A stretch of 64,000 bases of DNA from Kineosporia sp. NBRC 101731 (GCF_030269305.1 NZ_BSTC01000002.1:124001-188000), one strand, 5' to 3'. Shown: positions 1 to 8,602, counted from the first letter of the stretch. The notes: generated by a model from the sequence alone, not told the origin. Made by a program: numbers and translations.

Positions 1-1
1 C

Positions 2-1123
2 TCACCAGCATCTGCCCGGCCGACGCCCCTGAACGCCGTGCACGTGGCGCTGGGCGCACGGCTCACCGACTTCGCCGGCTGGAACATGCCGCTGAAGTAC
101 ACCAGTGAGCTCGCCGAGCACCAGGCCGTTCGCACCACCGTCGGCTTGTTCGACCTCAGCCACATGGGCGAGATCCGCGTGAGCGGCCCGCAGGCCGGGG
201 CCGCTCTCGACCACGCGCTGGTGGGCCGGCTCTCCGCGATCAAGCCCGGCCGCGCGAAGTACTCGCTGCTGTGCGACGCGAACGGCGGCATCCTCGACGA
301 CCTGGTGACCTACAAGATCACCGACGACGAGTTCCTGGTCATCGCCAACGCCTCGAACACCGGCGTCGTGCTCGCCGCCCTGACCGACCGCGTCCTCACT
401 TTTGACGCGAGCGTGACCGACGAGACCGAGCAGACCGCCCTGATCGCCGTGCAGGGCCCCGCCGCGCAGGCCGTGATCCAGTCGCTGGCCGACGACCCCG
501 ACAATCCCGATGCGCGGGACGCCGTCGCCGCCCTGCGCTACTACGCCTGCATGCCCGCCCGGATCGCCGGGCTGGACGTGCTGCTCGCCCGCACCGGCTA
601 CACCGGTGAGGACGGGTTCGAGGTGTACGTGGCCGCGGACGACGCCGTCACGCTCTGGAGCGCGCTGTCCACCGCGACCGAGGCCGCGGGGGGCCGGGCG
701 GCCGGTCTGGCCTGCCGCGACACCCTCCGCCTGGAAGCCGGGATGCCGCTCTACGGCAACGAACTCAGCCTCGAGACCGACCCCTACGCGGCCCGTCTGG
801 GCCGGGTCGTGCAGCTGGACAAGGCGTTCGTCGGGCAGGAGGCCCTGGCGCTGGCCGCGCAGGACCAGCCCGCCCGCCTGCTGACCGGACTGACCGGAGA
901 AGGCCGCCGGGCCGCGCGGGCCGGCAACGTCGTCCTCAATGCGGCGGGCGAACCGGTGGGTGTGATCACGTCGGGAGCCCTCTCCCCCACGCTCGGCCGC
1001 CCGATCGCCCTGGCCTACGTGGACCGCGACGAGGCCGTCGAGGGCGCCTCGCTGCAGGTGGATGTGCGCGGAACCCTGCTGCCCTTCACCGTCTCCCCGT
1101 ACCCGTTCTACAAGCGTTCCTGA
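2..1123 (+). CDS. gcvT: Aminomethyltransferase, glycine cleavage T protein (5' end cut by window)
   Basis: T protein of the glycine cleavage system. It takes the aminomethyl group from lipoyl-GcvH and passes the methylene to tetrahydrofolate, releasing ammonia. The frame is open from base 2, and residues before the GTG at 38 (TPLNAVHVALGARLTDFAGW) already match the family N-terminus, so the true start lies left of the window and GTG 38 is not the start. Visible family features include the N-terminal ARLTDFAGWNMP block, the LSHMGEIRVSG block, and a C-terminal barrel ending near YPFYKRS. gcvH follows after 26 bp, so the two are probably one operon. Identity is near certain; only the N-terminal few residues are missing. 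Confidence 0.95.
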   Translation, partial: SPASARPTPLNAVHVALGARLTDFAGWNMPLKYTSELAEHQAVRTTVGLFDLSHMGEIRVSGPQAGAALDHALVGRLSAIKPGRAKYSLLCDANGGILDDLVTYKITDDEFLVIANASNTGVVLAALTDRVLTFDASVTDETEQTALIAVQGPAAQAVIQSLADDPDNPDARDAVAALRYYACMPARIAGLDVLLARTGYTGEDGFEVYVAADDAVTLWSALSTATEAAGGRAAGLACRDTLRLEAGMPLYGNELSLETDPYAARLGRVVQLDKAFVGQEALALAAQDQPARLLTGLTGEGRRAARAGNVVLNAAGEPVGVITSGALSPTLGRPIALAYVDRDEAVEGASLQVDVRGTLLPFTVSPYPFYKRS

Positions 1124-1149
1124 CTTCTCAGGTCAGCAAGGAGTTTCCG

Positions 1150-1536
1150 ATGACCAATCCGTCACATCTTCTGTATACCGCCGAGCACGAGTGGATTCAG
1201 CTCACCCCCGGCGCCGATCTTCCCACCGAGCCCGTGCGGGTGGGCCTGACCACCTTCGCCCTCGACGCCCTGGGCGACGTGGTCTTCGTGGACCTTCCCG
1301 AGGTGGGCACCGAGGTCACGGCCGGGGACGCGTGCGGTGAGGTGGAGTCGACCAAGTCGGTCTCCGATCTGTACTCACCCGTCACCGGCACGGTCGGTGC
1401 CGTGAACCAGGCCATCATCGACGACCCGGCCCTGATCGCGGCCGACCCCTACGACGCCGGCTGGCTGTTCACGGTGACCCCCGAGGCGACGGCGAAACTG
1501 CTGACGTCGAACGAGTACGAGGCCCTGCTGGACTGA
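1150..1536 (+). CDS. gcvH: Glycine cleavage system H protein
   Basis: Lipoyl carrier protein that shuttles the aminomethyl intermediate between GcvP, GcvT and GcvL in the cytoplasm. The 128-residue length is normal. The lipoylation lysine is K69 within EVESTKSVSDLYSP, the hallmark of the family. The ATG has an AAGGAG ribosome site at 1138-1143. It directly follows gcvT. The stop codon lies in an 11-bp tandem duplication (1527-1548). A hairpin that may end the transcript follows at 1564-1621. Confidence 0.96.
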   Translation: MTNPSHLLYTAEHEWIQLTPGADLPTEPVRVGLTTFALDALGDVVFVDLPEVGTEVTAGDACGEVESTKSVSDLYSPVTGTVGAVNQAIIDDPALIAADPYDAGWLFTVTPEATAKLLTSNEYEALLD

Positions 1537-1548
1537 TGCTGGACTGAT
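1527..1548 (+). repeat. 11-bp tandem duplication over the gcvH stop
   Basis: The unit GCTGGACTGAT occurs twice head to tail (1527-1537 and 1538-1548). The first copy carries the gcvH stop codon TGA, so the protein is unaffected. It looks like a small slippage duplication. Confidence 0.8.
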
Positions 1549-1563
1549 GCTGTTCTGAGGCCA

Positions 1564-1621
1564 CCGGTCTGATCGCGGCATCCGTCCCGGATGAGGAAGG
1601 GCGGCGTCGCGACCAGACCGG
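1564..1621 (+). terminator. Stem-loop between gcvH and the convergent 915-residue gene
   Basis: Arms 1564-1577 and 1608-1621 are 14 bp each with one mismatch, around a 30-base loop. There is no clear T-run, as is common in high-GC actinobacteria. It sits between convergent genes and could stop both transcripts. Function is inferred from position and structure only. Confidence 0.5.
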
Positions 1622-1724
1622 CTTGACGGGGTAAGGATGGTTTAGCGCATCGGCCCGGGCCGATGCCTCCGGACCCTTCGGTAATCGGCGGAACACACGG
1701 AACTTCCCGGGCGTTCGGCGCGCG

Positions 1725-4472
1725 TCAATCAGGTTGCCGGGCCGGTTGCCCCGTCGTGGGAAGCTGTATCACGCGGGCGGCCGGGGGTACGGGCAGCCGC
1801 CGCACCGCCTCGACGAACGCCGTGTCGGCGCGCCGGGCCGGGGTGGTGGCCCGTTGCCGCAGGGCCGCCCAGACCGCTGCCCAGGCCCGGCAGAGGTTCC
1901 CGAGTTCTTCCTGGGACAGGGGAAACTCGGTGCCGGGCACGCCGCGGCTGCAGTTCTCGGCGTGCCAGATCCAGGCCCGGGTACTGGGGATCACCGGCGC
2001 CGCGAATTCCGTGCCCTGCCGTCGCAGGTCGGTCAGTGGATCACCCTGCGCCGGCATCGGCGTCTCGGTCTCGACGAAGTCCATCGGCTCGTCCGGGTCG
2101 GACTGCTCCGGGTCGAGGGCCGCAGCCGGGCCGAGTTCCCGGCCGAGGAAGGTGAACAGCTCTTCCATTCCGTCGATGCGCCGCTGCGAGTACTCCGGGG
2201 TGTTGACCCCGACGCTGTAGTAGTCACGGGCCATCTCCGGGAAGGGCACGGGACGCGCGTCGGTGCCGAGATAGCGGGCCAGACCACGCAGGCCCTCCAG
2301 GGCTGCGCTGCGGGTCTGCCACTGCTGATGGAACCGGCTCAGGCGCACCACCATCTCCCAGGCACGGCGCTCCATCCGGAACCAGCGCTCGAGGTTTCGA
2401 GGGCTGAGCGTGGCCGGGTCGCGGTTGACCCGTTGCAGCCACAGGCTCTCCATGATCTCCGAGCTCTGCGCCAGGCCCAGGCGCATGTAGTGGAACAGCT
2501 CGTACCGCGCCGGATTGACGGCCGGCGGCTGCGGATGCCGGTACACCCGGGCCTCGAACGCGCGAAAGCAGTCGTACTGTCGCAGCCCGGCCAGGTCGGG
2601 GTCACCCGCGAGCAGCCAGTACCGCTTGGACGTCACGAAATCCACCTCGTCCCCGCACTCCTGGGCCCGTTCCAGGGCCGCTACGGCGGCCTCGGCGAAA
2701 CGCACGTGCTGATCGATCTGGGCCGTGTCGCCCTCCAGCGGGAGCGCGAGGAAACAGGCCGCCACGTAATGCTCCAGCCAGCGCTGGGAATCGGCGCGGT
2801 AGCCGGCCCGGTCGCGCAGGTCGGCGGTCATCTCCTCCAGCCGGGGCGGCCATGTGATGCTGCCCCCGAACAGTCCGGCCGGCCGGAAACGCCGCTTGCG
2901 GTAGACGATCAGCAGATCCATCAGGCCGAGCACCACCATGGTGAGGCTCGAGCGAGGACCGTGGGTGCGACGGCTCGGCGGGTGCATCTCGAAGTCTTTA
3001 CGCAGCGACTCCATCTCCAGCCCGGCGACGTGGAGGAAGTACTCCTCGACCGCGAGCACCCGGGCGTCGCGCGGGGCCAGGTCCTGCCAGGGCGGTGCCG
3101 TCCAGAAGCCCGGATCCGTGTCCAGCCGGGGGTCTTCCACCAGAACGGCGGCGAGCCCCTGGCCGTACAGGGCGGCGTTCTCCGGCAGCGAGCCCTTCCA
3201 GGCCTCGTCGAACAGCCCCGCGAGCCGCGTGCGGATGTCGGCCAGTTCGGTGGAGCGCCAGGGCCGGAAGTGCCGCCCCTCCCGCACCCGGCCCTGCGTG
3301 CGCTCCTCGAAGTCGTACTGCAGCCAGTCGCGCAGCACCTTCCAGTCGGGCATCAGCAGTTCCCGGGCCAGCCGGGAGCCGGTGGTCAGGCCCCCGACAT
3401 ACCGGTAGCGCACCATGAACGGGTCGTCGTGCAGGGTGGGCCGGGTGAAAGCCATGGATCGGCCTTGCGTTCCGTCGTGTGGGTCGGTCAGCGGGAACAG
3501 CCGGTTGGTCAGCAGGGCGTACAGCCGCACGGCATCCGGGTACAGGTGCAGGCGCTCGAAGATCTGGCCCACGTCGAACTGCAGGTACACGTTGTCGGCG
3601 TCGAACAGCAAGGCATCGTGGTACAGGCTGAGGGCCTCGTCGTAACGGCGTTCGGCCACCATCCGCTTGGCCCGCTGGTAGTGCCGCATCAGCTCCATCG
3701 GCATCGGCCGGTCGCGGGACTTGTTGCGCCACTGCCCCCACGGCGGCCGGTCGCAGGCGCGGGTCTGCGGCAGGATGTGCGCGGTCACGGCGAAGGCCGC
3801 GCGTTGCAGGGCCCGGTCGAAATCACCCGACCAGTAGGTGTCCAGCTCCACCCCGGGCCGGGGCAGGCGCCGCACCGTGACGCTCACGCCGAACTTCGGT
3901 TCTTCCGGGCGGTTGCGCAGGGTCGCGGTCACCACGAAGGAGCGGGCCGGCCAGAGAAAGGTCCAAACCGCGCCGAGAACGGCCACCCGACCTCCGGCCT
4001 GGGCGTCGCGGAACACCTCGATGATCCGCTCGGTCTCGAGATCACCCGGGACGCTGGTGGTCTCGTAGAGCTGCGAACCGGCCAGGGCCTCGCGCAGCTC
4101 CACGTTGTAGCGCCGCAGCCGGTCGTCGTCGAGGTTCAGCTGCGAGGCGTCCTCCACCGGCCGCACCTCCACCGGCCCGGGACGGATCGTCAGCCAGTCC
4201 AGCCGGGCCCGGCGCACCAGGAACAGCAGCAAGACCCCGAGCACGGCCAGATCGATGCGGTTCACCGTGATGCTGCCGCCGGTGAGGTGTTCCAGCCCGG
4301 CCTGCCCGACCTTCTCGATCGCCACCCCGTCGGGCCCTTCGAGCACCCCGAACACGAGCACCACGACGGAGAGGACCAGCATCGCGCCGAGCATCAGGAA
4401 GGATGGGCGCCAGTAGATCGTGCGCGCAGCCCGCAATCCGATGCGCCGATTCCGCGGAACCCATCTGGCCAT
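1725..4472 (-). CDS. Large uncharacterised membrane-anchored protein with TPR-like region
   Basis: 915 residues; I do not recognise a named family. Two hydrophobic segments lie near the N-terminus (about residues 24-44 and 76-88), followed by a predicted soluble body. Around residues 255-310 a helical stretch (YQRAKRMVAERRYDEALSLY, then DADNVYLQFDVGQIFERLHL) reads like one or two tetratricopeptide repeats. The rest is helical and rich in Trp, Arg and Glu, with another short hydrophobic patch near SSLTMVVLGLMDLLIVY. The ATG has a GGGAGGT ribosome site. It is 78 bp downstream of the YtrA-type ABC operon on the same strand, so it may be co-transcribed, but no functional link is visible. Probably a membrane-associated scaffold; function unknown. 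Confidence 0.8.
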   Translation of the reverse strand: MARWVPRNRRIGLRAARTIYWRPSFLMLGAMLVLSVVVLVFGVLEGPDGVAIEKVGQAGLEHLTGGSITVNRIDLAVLGVLLLFLVRRARLDWLTIRPGPVEVRPVEDASQLNLDDDRLRRYNVELREALAGSQLYETTSVPGDLETERIIEVFRDAQAGGRVAVLGAVWTFLWPARSFVVTATLRNRPEEPKFGVSVTVRRLPRPGVELDTYWSGDFDRALQRAAFAVTAHILPQTRACDRPPWGQWRNKSRDRPMPMELMRHYQRAKRMVAERRYDEALSLYHDALLFDADNVYLQFDVGQIFERLHLYPDAVRLYALLTNRLFPLTDPHDGTQGRSMAFTRPTLHDDPFMVRYRYVGGLTTGSRLARELLMPDWKVLRDWLQYDFEERTQGRVREGRHFRPWRSTELADIRTRLAGLFDEAWKGSLPENAALYGQGLAAVLVEDPRLDTDPGFWTAPPWQDLAPRDARVLAVEEYFLHVAGLEMESLRKDFEMHPPSRRTHGPRSSLTMVVLGLMDLLIVYRKRRFRPAGLFGGSITWPPRLEEMTADLRDRAGYRADSQRWLEHYVAACFLALPLEGDTAQIDQHVRFAEAAVAALERAQECGDEVDFVTSKRYWLLAGDPDLAGLRQYDCFRAFEARVYRHPQPPAVNPARYELFHYMRLGLAQSSEIMESLWLQRVNRDPATLSPRNLERWFRMERRAWEMVVRLSRFHQQWQTRSAALEGLRGLARYLGTDARPVPFPEMARDYYSVGVNTPEYSQRRIDGMEELFTFLGRELGPAAALDPEQSDPDEPMDFVETETPMPAQGDPLTDLRRQGTEFAAPVIPSTRAWIWHAENCSRGVPGTEFPLSQEELGNLCRAWAAVWAALRQRATTPARRADTAFVEAVRRLPVPPAARVIQLPTTGQPARQPD

Positions 4473-4550
4473 TCACGCCACCTCCCCCGAAGAGGCCATT
4501 CTGCGTCAAGTGGCCCGGCTTTTCCCCGGAATCGGGCATCAATGTGACCG

Positions 4551-5249
4551 TCAGGCCGCGACCCGCCGGACCACGGCGTAGGCGCCGGCCCCGGCCACCG
4601 CCGTGACGATCCACGGGTACCCGGCGAACAGGGCCGCGCTCGGCTGATCGGCGATCCAGTGGCCCAGTGACGTCCAGGCGTGCGCGTAGAACATGATCAC
4701 GGCGAACACCCCGCCGGCGATCAGGGTCACGATCGCCGCGGTGTAGACCCCGATCAGGCCCCAGCGGGCGTTGATACCGCCGGTCAGCGCCCCCAGCGCG
4801 GTCAGCGCCGTCATCGGGGCCGCGTAGCCCAGCACGGCCACGACCGGATTGCCCTCGCCCAGACCGACGACGCCGAAGAAGGAGAGATCCATCCACCACC
4901 CGCCGGTGGCCTGCTCGAGGCCGTACAGCGCGTACAGCACCACGGCCGAGCCGAACGACAGGGCCAGGGCGAAGAGAGCGGTACCGAACAGGTAGGTGCG
5001 ACGGGTCAGCCCGAATCCCAGGGCGAACGACAGCGGCTTGTTCATGGCCTGGATGAAGACCACCATGGTCACGGCGTAGAGCGCCAGCAGACCGCCGGTG
5101 GTGGGATCCTCGTCGATGCCGTCGCCGGCCTGGATCGTGCCGAAGATCAGGAAGTTGATGGCCAGGGCACTGACCAGCACCGACCACGGAACGCTGATGC
5201 TCTGGCCGCCGATCGTGTGCAGCCTGGCCGCGCTCACCACCCGGTTCAT
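4551..5249 (-). CDS. ABC-2-type transporter permease
   Basis: 232-residue integral membrane protein with about six hydrophobic segments (for example VLVSALAINFLIFGTI near the start and PWIVTAVAGAGAYAVVRRVA at the end). It starts inside the last codons of the preceding ATPase gene (ATGA overlap), the typical arrangement for a two-component ABC exporter. It is the third gene of a GntR-ATPase-permease operon. Substrate cannot be told; YtrABC-like systems are often linked to antibiotic or cell-envelope stress. Confidence 0.82.
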   Translation of the reverse strand: MNRVVSAARLHTIGGQSISVPWSVLVSALAINFLIFGTIQAGDGIDEDPTTGGLLALYAVTMVVFIQAMNKPLSFALGFGLTRRTYLFGTALFALALSFGSAVVLYALYGLEQATGGWWMDLSFFGVVGLGEGNPVVAVLGYAAPMTALTALGALTGGINARWGLIGVYTAAIVTLIAGGVFAVIMFYAHAWTSLGHWIADQPSAALFAGYPWIVTAVAGAGAYAVVRRVAA

Positions 5250-6151
5250 CGCTTCTCTCCCGTCATCGCGCTCTTCACCACGAGGTCTTGCAGCGAAACG
5301 GTTTCCACGTCGAGACCGAGGGCCCGGGCGTGCTGGGGATCGTCCGCGTCGCCCAGCACCGTGATCCGGCTGCGTCCCATCAGACGCTCCTCGTGCAGCT
5401 GGGTCATGGCGTAGGTGAACTTCTCCACCGTGTCGGTCGGCCCGCTCACGCTGATGGCCCGCCCACGCAGAGCCTCGGCCTCCTCGTCGATCACCAGCCG
5501 CCCCCGGTCGATCACCAGGACGTGCTCGAGCAGGTCACTCACCTCGTCGATCAGGTGGGTGGAAAGCACGATCGTGCGCGGATTCTCGGCGTAGTCAGCG
5601 ATCAACTGGGCGTAGAACAGCTGCCGCGAGGTGGCATCCAGCCCGAGGTAGGGCTCGTCGAACATGGTCAGCGCAGCCCGCGAGGCCAGTCCGGTCACAA
5701 TGCCCACCGCCGAGCGCATGCCCCGCGAGAGCTTCCCGATACGGCGCCTGGCCGGAAGGTCGAAGAGCTCCACGAGCTCGTCGGCGTAGGCCTGGTCCCA
5801 GTCCGGGTACAGCAGACGGGCCGCCACCATCGCGTCCTTGACCCGGAAAGCATCGGGATAGACCTGGTTCTCGGCGGCGAAACAGATGCGCCGGGTGATC
5901 TGGTCGTTCTCGAAAGGGTTCTCGCCGTGCACGGTCACGCTACCTGCCGTCGGCAGCGCATGACCGGCGAGCATCCGCATCAGCGTGCTCTTACCGGCCC
6001 CGTTACGCCCGAGCAGACCGTAAATGGTGTTGGCGCGCACCGAGAAACTGACCTCGTCGACGGCCGTGAACTTTCCGTACCGCTTGCCCACCCCGCGCAC
6101 TGCACCGACCTCGGCCGCCTGCAGCGACGGCCGGTTCTCCAGGGCATTCAT
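5246..6151 (-). CDS. ABC transporter ATP-binding protein
   Basis: 301-residue nucleotide-binding subunit that should pair with the downstream permease at the inner face of the membrane. Walker A is GRNGAGKST (residues 48-56). The signature is the variant LSRGMRSAVGI rather than LSGGQ. Walker B is LTMFDEP, followed by a switch histidine in LSTHLIDEV. The C-terminal part (about residues 225-300) is an extra regulatory-like extension. It overlaps the regulator upstream and the permease downstream by four bases each, indicating translational coupling. Confidence 0.93.
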   Translation of the reverse strand: MNALENRPSLQAAEVGAVRGVGKRYGKFTAVDEVSFSVRANTIYGLLGRNGAGKSTLMRMLAGHALPTAGSVTVHGENPFENDQITRRICFAAENQVYPDAFRVKDAMVAARLLYPDWDQAYADELVELFDLPARRRIGKLSRGMRSAVGIVTGLASRAALTMFDEPYLGLDATSRQLFYAQLIADYAENPRTIVLSTHLIDEVSDLLEHVLVIDRGRLVIDEEAEALRGRAISVSGPTDTVEKFTYAMTQLHEERLMGRSRITVLGDADDPQHARALGLDVETVSLQDLVVKSAMTGEKR

Positions 6152-6525
6152 CTCTTCCCCTCCTGAGTGACGCCTTGCCCCGACTTGTCGATCATGTTCT
6201 TCAGTTCTTCGGCGTCGAACCCCAGCTTGCGGGCCTCCGTCACCAGCGGAACCACGAACTGCTCGGCGAACGCCTGACGCCGCCGTTCCGTCAGAACCCC
6301 CCGGGCCCCTTCGGCCACGAACATCCCGATCCCCCGCCTCTTGTGCAGAATCCCGTCGGAGACAAGCTGATTGACACCCTTGCCGGCCGTGGCCGGATTG
6401 ATGCGATGGAAGGCCGCCAACTCGGTGGTCGACGGCGCCTGCGCCCCTTCGGCCAGCGAACCGTCGACAATCGCGTTCTCCAGCTGCTCGGCGATCTGCA
6501 GAAAGATCGGCCGCCCCTCATCCAT
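6148..6525 (-). CDS. GntR-family regulator, YtrA subfamily
   Basis: Short GntR repressor with an N-terminal winged helix (PIFLQIAEQLENAIVDGSL, then STTELAAFHRINPATAGKGV) and the short helical tail typical of YtrA proteins. I prefer the ATG at 6525, which has a CAGGG ribosome site and gives about 125 residues, over the in-frame ATG at 6552, which lies inside the likely operator. It heads the regulator-ATPase-permease operon and probably represses it until an effector binds. The effector is unknown. Confidence 0.88.
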   Translation of the reverse strand: MDEGRPIFLQIAEQLENAIVDGSLAEGAQAPSTTELAAFHRINPATAGKGVNQLVSDGILHKRRGIGMFVAEGARGVLTERRRQAFAEQFVVPLVTEARKLGFDAEELKNMIDKSGQGVTQEGKR

Positions 6526-6545
6526 CGGGGACCCTGCGCTTAGCT

Positions 6546-6569
6546 GGTTCATTACTCATGTAACTAACC
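6546..6569 (-). promoter_or_regulatory. Candidate operator of the YtrA-type repressor
   Basis: On the minus strand GGTTAGTTAC-ATGA-GTAATGAACC forms two 10-base half-sites matching at 8 of 10 positions around a 4-base centre. It lies just upstream of the preferred start (6525), and a TTGACA box is at 6590-6595. Autoregulation is usual for this family; the site itself is my inference. Confidence 0.55.
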
Positions 6570-6619
6570 ATGCAACCGGGGCGAGGAACTGTCAACCGCC
6601 CATTAAGGACGCGGGTGAG

Positions 6620-6644
6620 CCCCCCCCAACCCCCCCCCCAGCCC
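6620..6644 (-). other. G-rich tract able to form a G-quadruplex on the minus strand
   Basis: The plus strand has runs of 8, 10 and 3 cytosines separated by two bases each. On the minus strand this is enough for four G-tracts. It sits between the GntR promoter and the large palindrome, so transcripts leaving marR would carry it. Role unknown. Confidence 0.5.
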
Positions 6645-6647
6645 TCT

Positions 6648-6732
6648 CCGTGATCATGCAAAACCTCCCCGGAGTTCTAGAACTGTCGCGCGGAGAGTTC
6701 TAGAACACCGGGGAGGTTTTGCATGATCACGG
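6648..6732. repeat. Large near-perfect palindrome (37-bp arms)
   Basis: Arms 6648-6684 and 6696-6732 are complementary except for one position, with an 11-base loop. The inner ends contain AGTTCTAGAAC and the outer ends CCGTGATCATGC. The right arm contains the marR stop codon. As RNA this would be a very stable hairpin and could terminate marR transcription. Its size and near-perfection also suggest a dispersed palindromic or MITE-like element; only one copy is seen in the window. Confidence 0.85.
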
Positions 6733-7263
6733 AAGGATTTTGGGAGAGCTACGCGGTGGGGGAGGGGGCTCGTCGGCGGCTACGGCCAGCTTGCGGAGCA
6801 GGCGGTTCAAGGTGGTGAGCTCTTTGGCCGAGAGGGCGCTCATCAGGTGCTTCTCGGCTTCGCCGCGTTGCCGCATCGCCCGGCGCCAGATGGCCACCCC
6901 CGCAGTGGTGGCCTCGATGATCACGCTGCGACGGTCGGTGGCACTGGGAGTGCGCTTGATCAGGCCGGCCTTCTCCAGGCTGTCGAGGCGGCCGGTCATG
7001 CCGGCCGGAGAGACGTCGGCGGCCTCGGCCAGTTCGCGGGGAGAGGCAATGCCCGGAGTATCGCGGATCATCAGGGTGTGCAGGGTCTGGTACTCGAACA
7101 CCGCGAGCCCGACCGCGGCCGCCGCATTCTTCACGGACTCCTTCTGGTACTTGGTGAGCCGGGACAGGCGGACGGTGGCCAGCTCGATCTCGTCGTCGAA
7201 CTCCACATCGATCCAGTGATCCCGCCAGCGGGCGATGTGCCGCTCCGCGAAGTCCTCAGCCAC
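6727..7263 (-). CDS. MarR-family transcriptional regulator
   Basis: 178 residues with a central winged helix: TLMIRDTPGIASPRELAEAA, then SPAGMTGRLDSLEKAGLI and the wing around RTPSATDRRSVIIEAT, all typical of MarR. MarR proteins bind palindromes as dimers and respond to small ligands. It is divergent from an MFS efflux-type gene 106 bp away, so it most likely represses that transporter and itself. The stop codon lies within the right arm of the large palindrome. Confidence 0.92.
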   Translation of the reverse strand: MAEDFAERHIARWRDHWIDVEFDDEIELATVRLSRLTKYQKESVKNAAAAVGLAVFEYQTLHTLMIRDTPGIASPRELAEAADVSPAGMTGRLDSLEKAGLIKRTPSATDRRSVIIEATTAGVAIWRRAMRQRGEAEKHLMSALSAKELTTLNRLLRKLAVAADEPPPPPRSSPKILP

Positions 7264-7302
7264 CCGGCCAGCCTATCCAACCGTCCTTCTCCGGCAAGAA
7301 GT

Positions 7303-7335
7303 TAGTTGACGAATATTTCGCTGGCGAACTACTTT
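7303..7335 (+). promoter_or_regulatory. Promoter of the MFS gene with a likely MarR operator
   Basis: TTGACG (7306-7311) and TACTTT (7330-7335) are spaced by 18 bp in an AT-rich island. The spacer holds the symmetric CGAA-TAT-TTCG (7310-7320), and TAGTT...AACTA flank it. A repressor bound here would block RNA polymerase. Inferred from sequence alone. Confidence 0.5.
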
Positions 7336-7369
7336 GTCTGCGAACACACGGATGACGGGGGTGGATGTC

Positions 7370-8602
7370 ATGGCGGAGGCTCCGGCCTGGGGGTCGGTGA
7401 CGTTCCGGTGGTTGATGGCCGGGCGTACCGTGACGAGCCTGGGGTCGGCGATCGCACCGGTCGCGCTGGCCCTGGCGGTGCTGCACCTGGGTGGGTCCGC
7501 CACCGAACTGGGTTTCGTGGTGGCGGCCTACGCCCTGGTCGAGGTGCTGACCACGCTGGTCGCCGGGGTGGTCGGGGATCGGTTCTCGCGCACGTTGCTC
7601 ATGCGCGGCACCGCCGCCGCATCGGCTCTGGCCCAGGGGTTCGTGGCCCTCGCGCTGATCACCGGCCACGCGAGCGTGCCGCTCCTGGCCGTGATGGGCG
7701 GGGTGAACGGGGCCCTGGCGGCGCTGGCCAGTCCGGCGTCACGGGCCGTGGTGCCGCAGACCGTGCCGGCCTCGGCCCTGCCCAACGCCGTCTCGGCTCT
7801 GCGCCTGGGCCAGAACACCGCAATGGTCTTGGGTTTCAGTCTGGCCGGGGTGCTCGTCGGGTTGTTCGGACCGGGCTGGGCCATCGCCGTCGATGCTGCC
7901 ACCTTCGCGGTGGCCGGACTCTGCTACACCTTCATGCGGGTGGAACCGGTGACCGGCGTCCCCTCGCAGTCGATGATCGGCGACCTGGGGGCAGGTGCCC
8001 GGGAAGTGTTCCGGCACACCTGGTTGTGGGTGCTCATCGGGCAGGCCCTGATGTACCACCTGGTCTACGGCGGGGTGCAGGGCGTGGTCGGGCCGGTGGT
8101 CATCACCCGCGAATTCGGCGAGCAGGCCTGGGGTCTGTCGCTGGCCGCGCTGATGGTGGGATTCATGGCCGGCGGGCTCGTCACCCTGAGGTACCGTCCT
8201 CGGCGCCTGCTGTTCGCGGGCACGGCGTTCCTGGCCCTCACCGCCTGTTTCCCGCTGGCGATGGCTCTGGACGTAGCGCTGCCGGCGATCCTGGCCGGCG
8301 CCTTCCTGCACGGCCTCGGGCTGGAGATCTTCAGTGTCAACTGGGATCTCGCCATCCAGCAGGAGATCCCGCCGGACAAGCTGGCCCGGGTGTTCGCCTT
8401 CGACCACCTCGGCTCGTTCGTCATGCGCCCCCTCGGTCTGGCCGTGGCCGGGCCGATCGCGGGGGCGTTCGGTGAGAACACCTGGCTCTACGTCGCCGCC
8501 GCGGTGATGGCCGGCACCAGTTTTCTCGCCCTGATGCCGGCCTCGGTCCGCGCCCTGCGCCGGGAAAGTCGGCAGGATCACGAACGGGTTCAGGCGGGGT
8601 AG
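7370..8602 (+). CDS. MFS transporter
   Basis: About 410 residues with roughly twelve membrane segments. The first pair is around TVTSLGSAIAPVALALAVL and TELGFVVAAYALVEVLTTLV. The cytoplasmic loop GDRFSRTLLMRG between helices 2 and 3 is the MFS signature (motif A). I chose the ATG at 7370 because GGGGGTGG precedes it; in-frame starts at 7334 and 7352 lack a ribosome site. It is divergent from marR and so likely a ligand-induced efflux pump. Its end overlaps the end of cobIJ by 13 bp on the other strand. Substrate unknown. Confidence 0.88.
   Translation: MAEAPAWGSVTFRWLMAGRTVTSLGSAIAPVALALAVLHLGGSATELGFVVAAYALVEVLTTLVAGVVGDRFSRTLLMRGTAAASALAQGFVALALITGHASVPLLAVMGGVNGALAALASPASRAVVPQTVPASALPNAVSALRLGQNTAMVLGFSLAGVLVGLFGPGWAIAVDAATFAVAGLCYTFMRVEPVTGVPSQSMIGDLGAGAREVFRHTWLWVLIGQALMYHLVYGGVQGVVGPVVITREFGEQAWGLSLAALMVGFMAGGLVTLRYRPRRLLFAGTAFLALTACFPLAMALDVALPAILAGAFLHGLGLEIFSVNWDLAIQQEIPPDKLARVFAFDHLGSFVMRPLGLAVAGPIAGAFGENTWLYVAAAVMAGTSFLALMPASVRALRRESRQDHERVQAG

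Noticed and set aside
1734-4547. Long plus-strand open frame opposite the 915-residue gene
   Set aside because: Composition is Pro/Arg/His/Gly-rich shadow of the real minus-strand gene, with no start context or family match.
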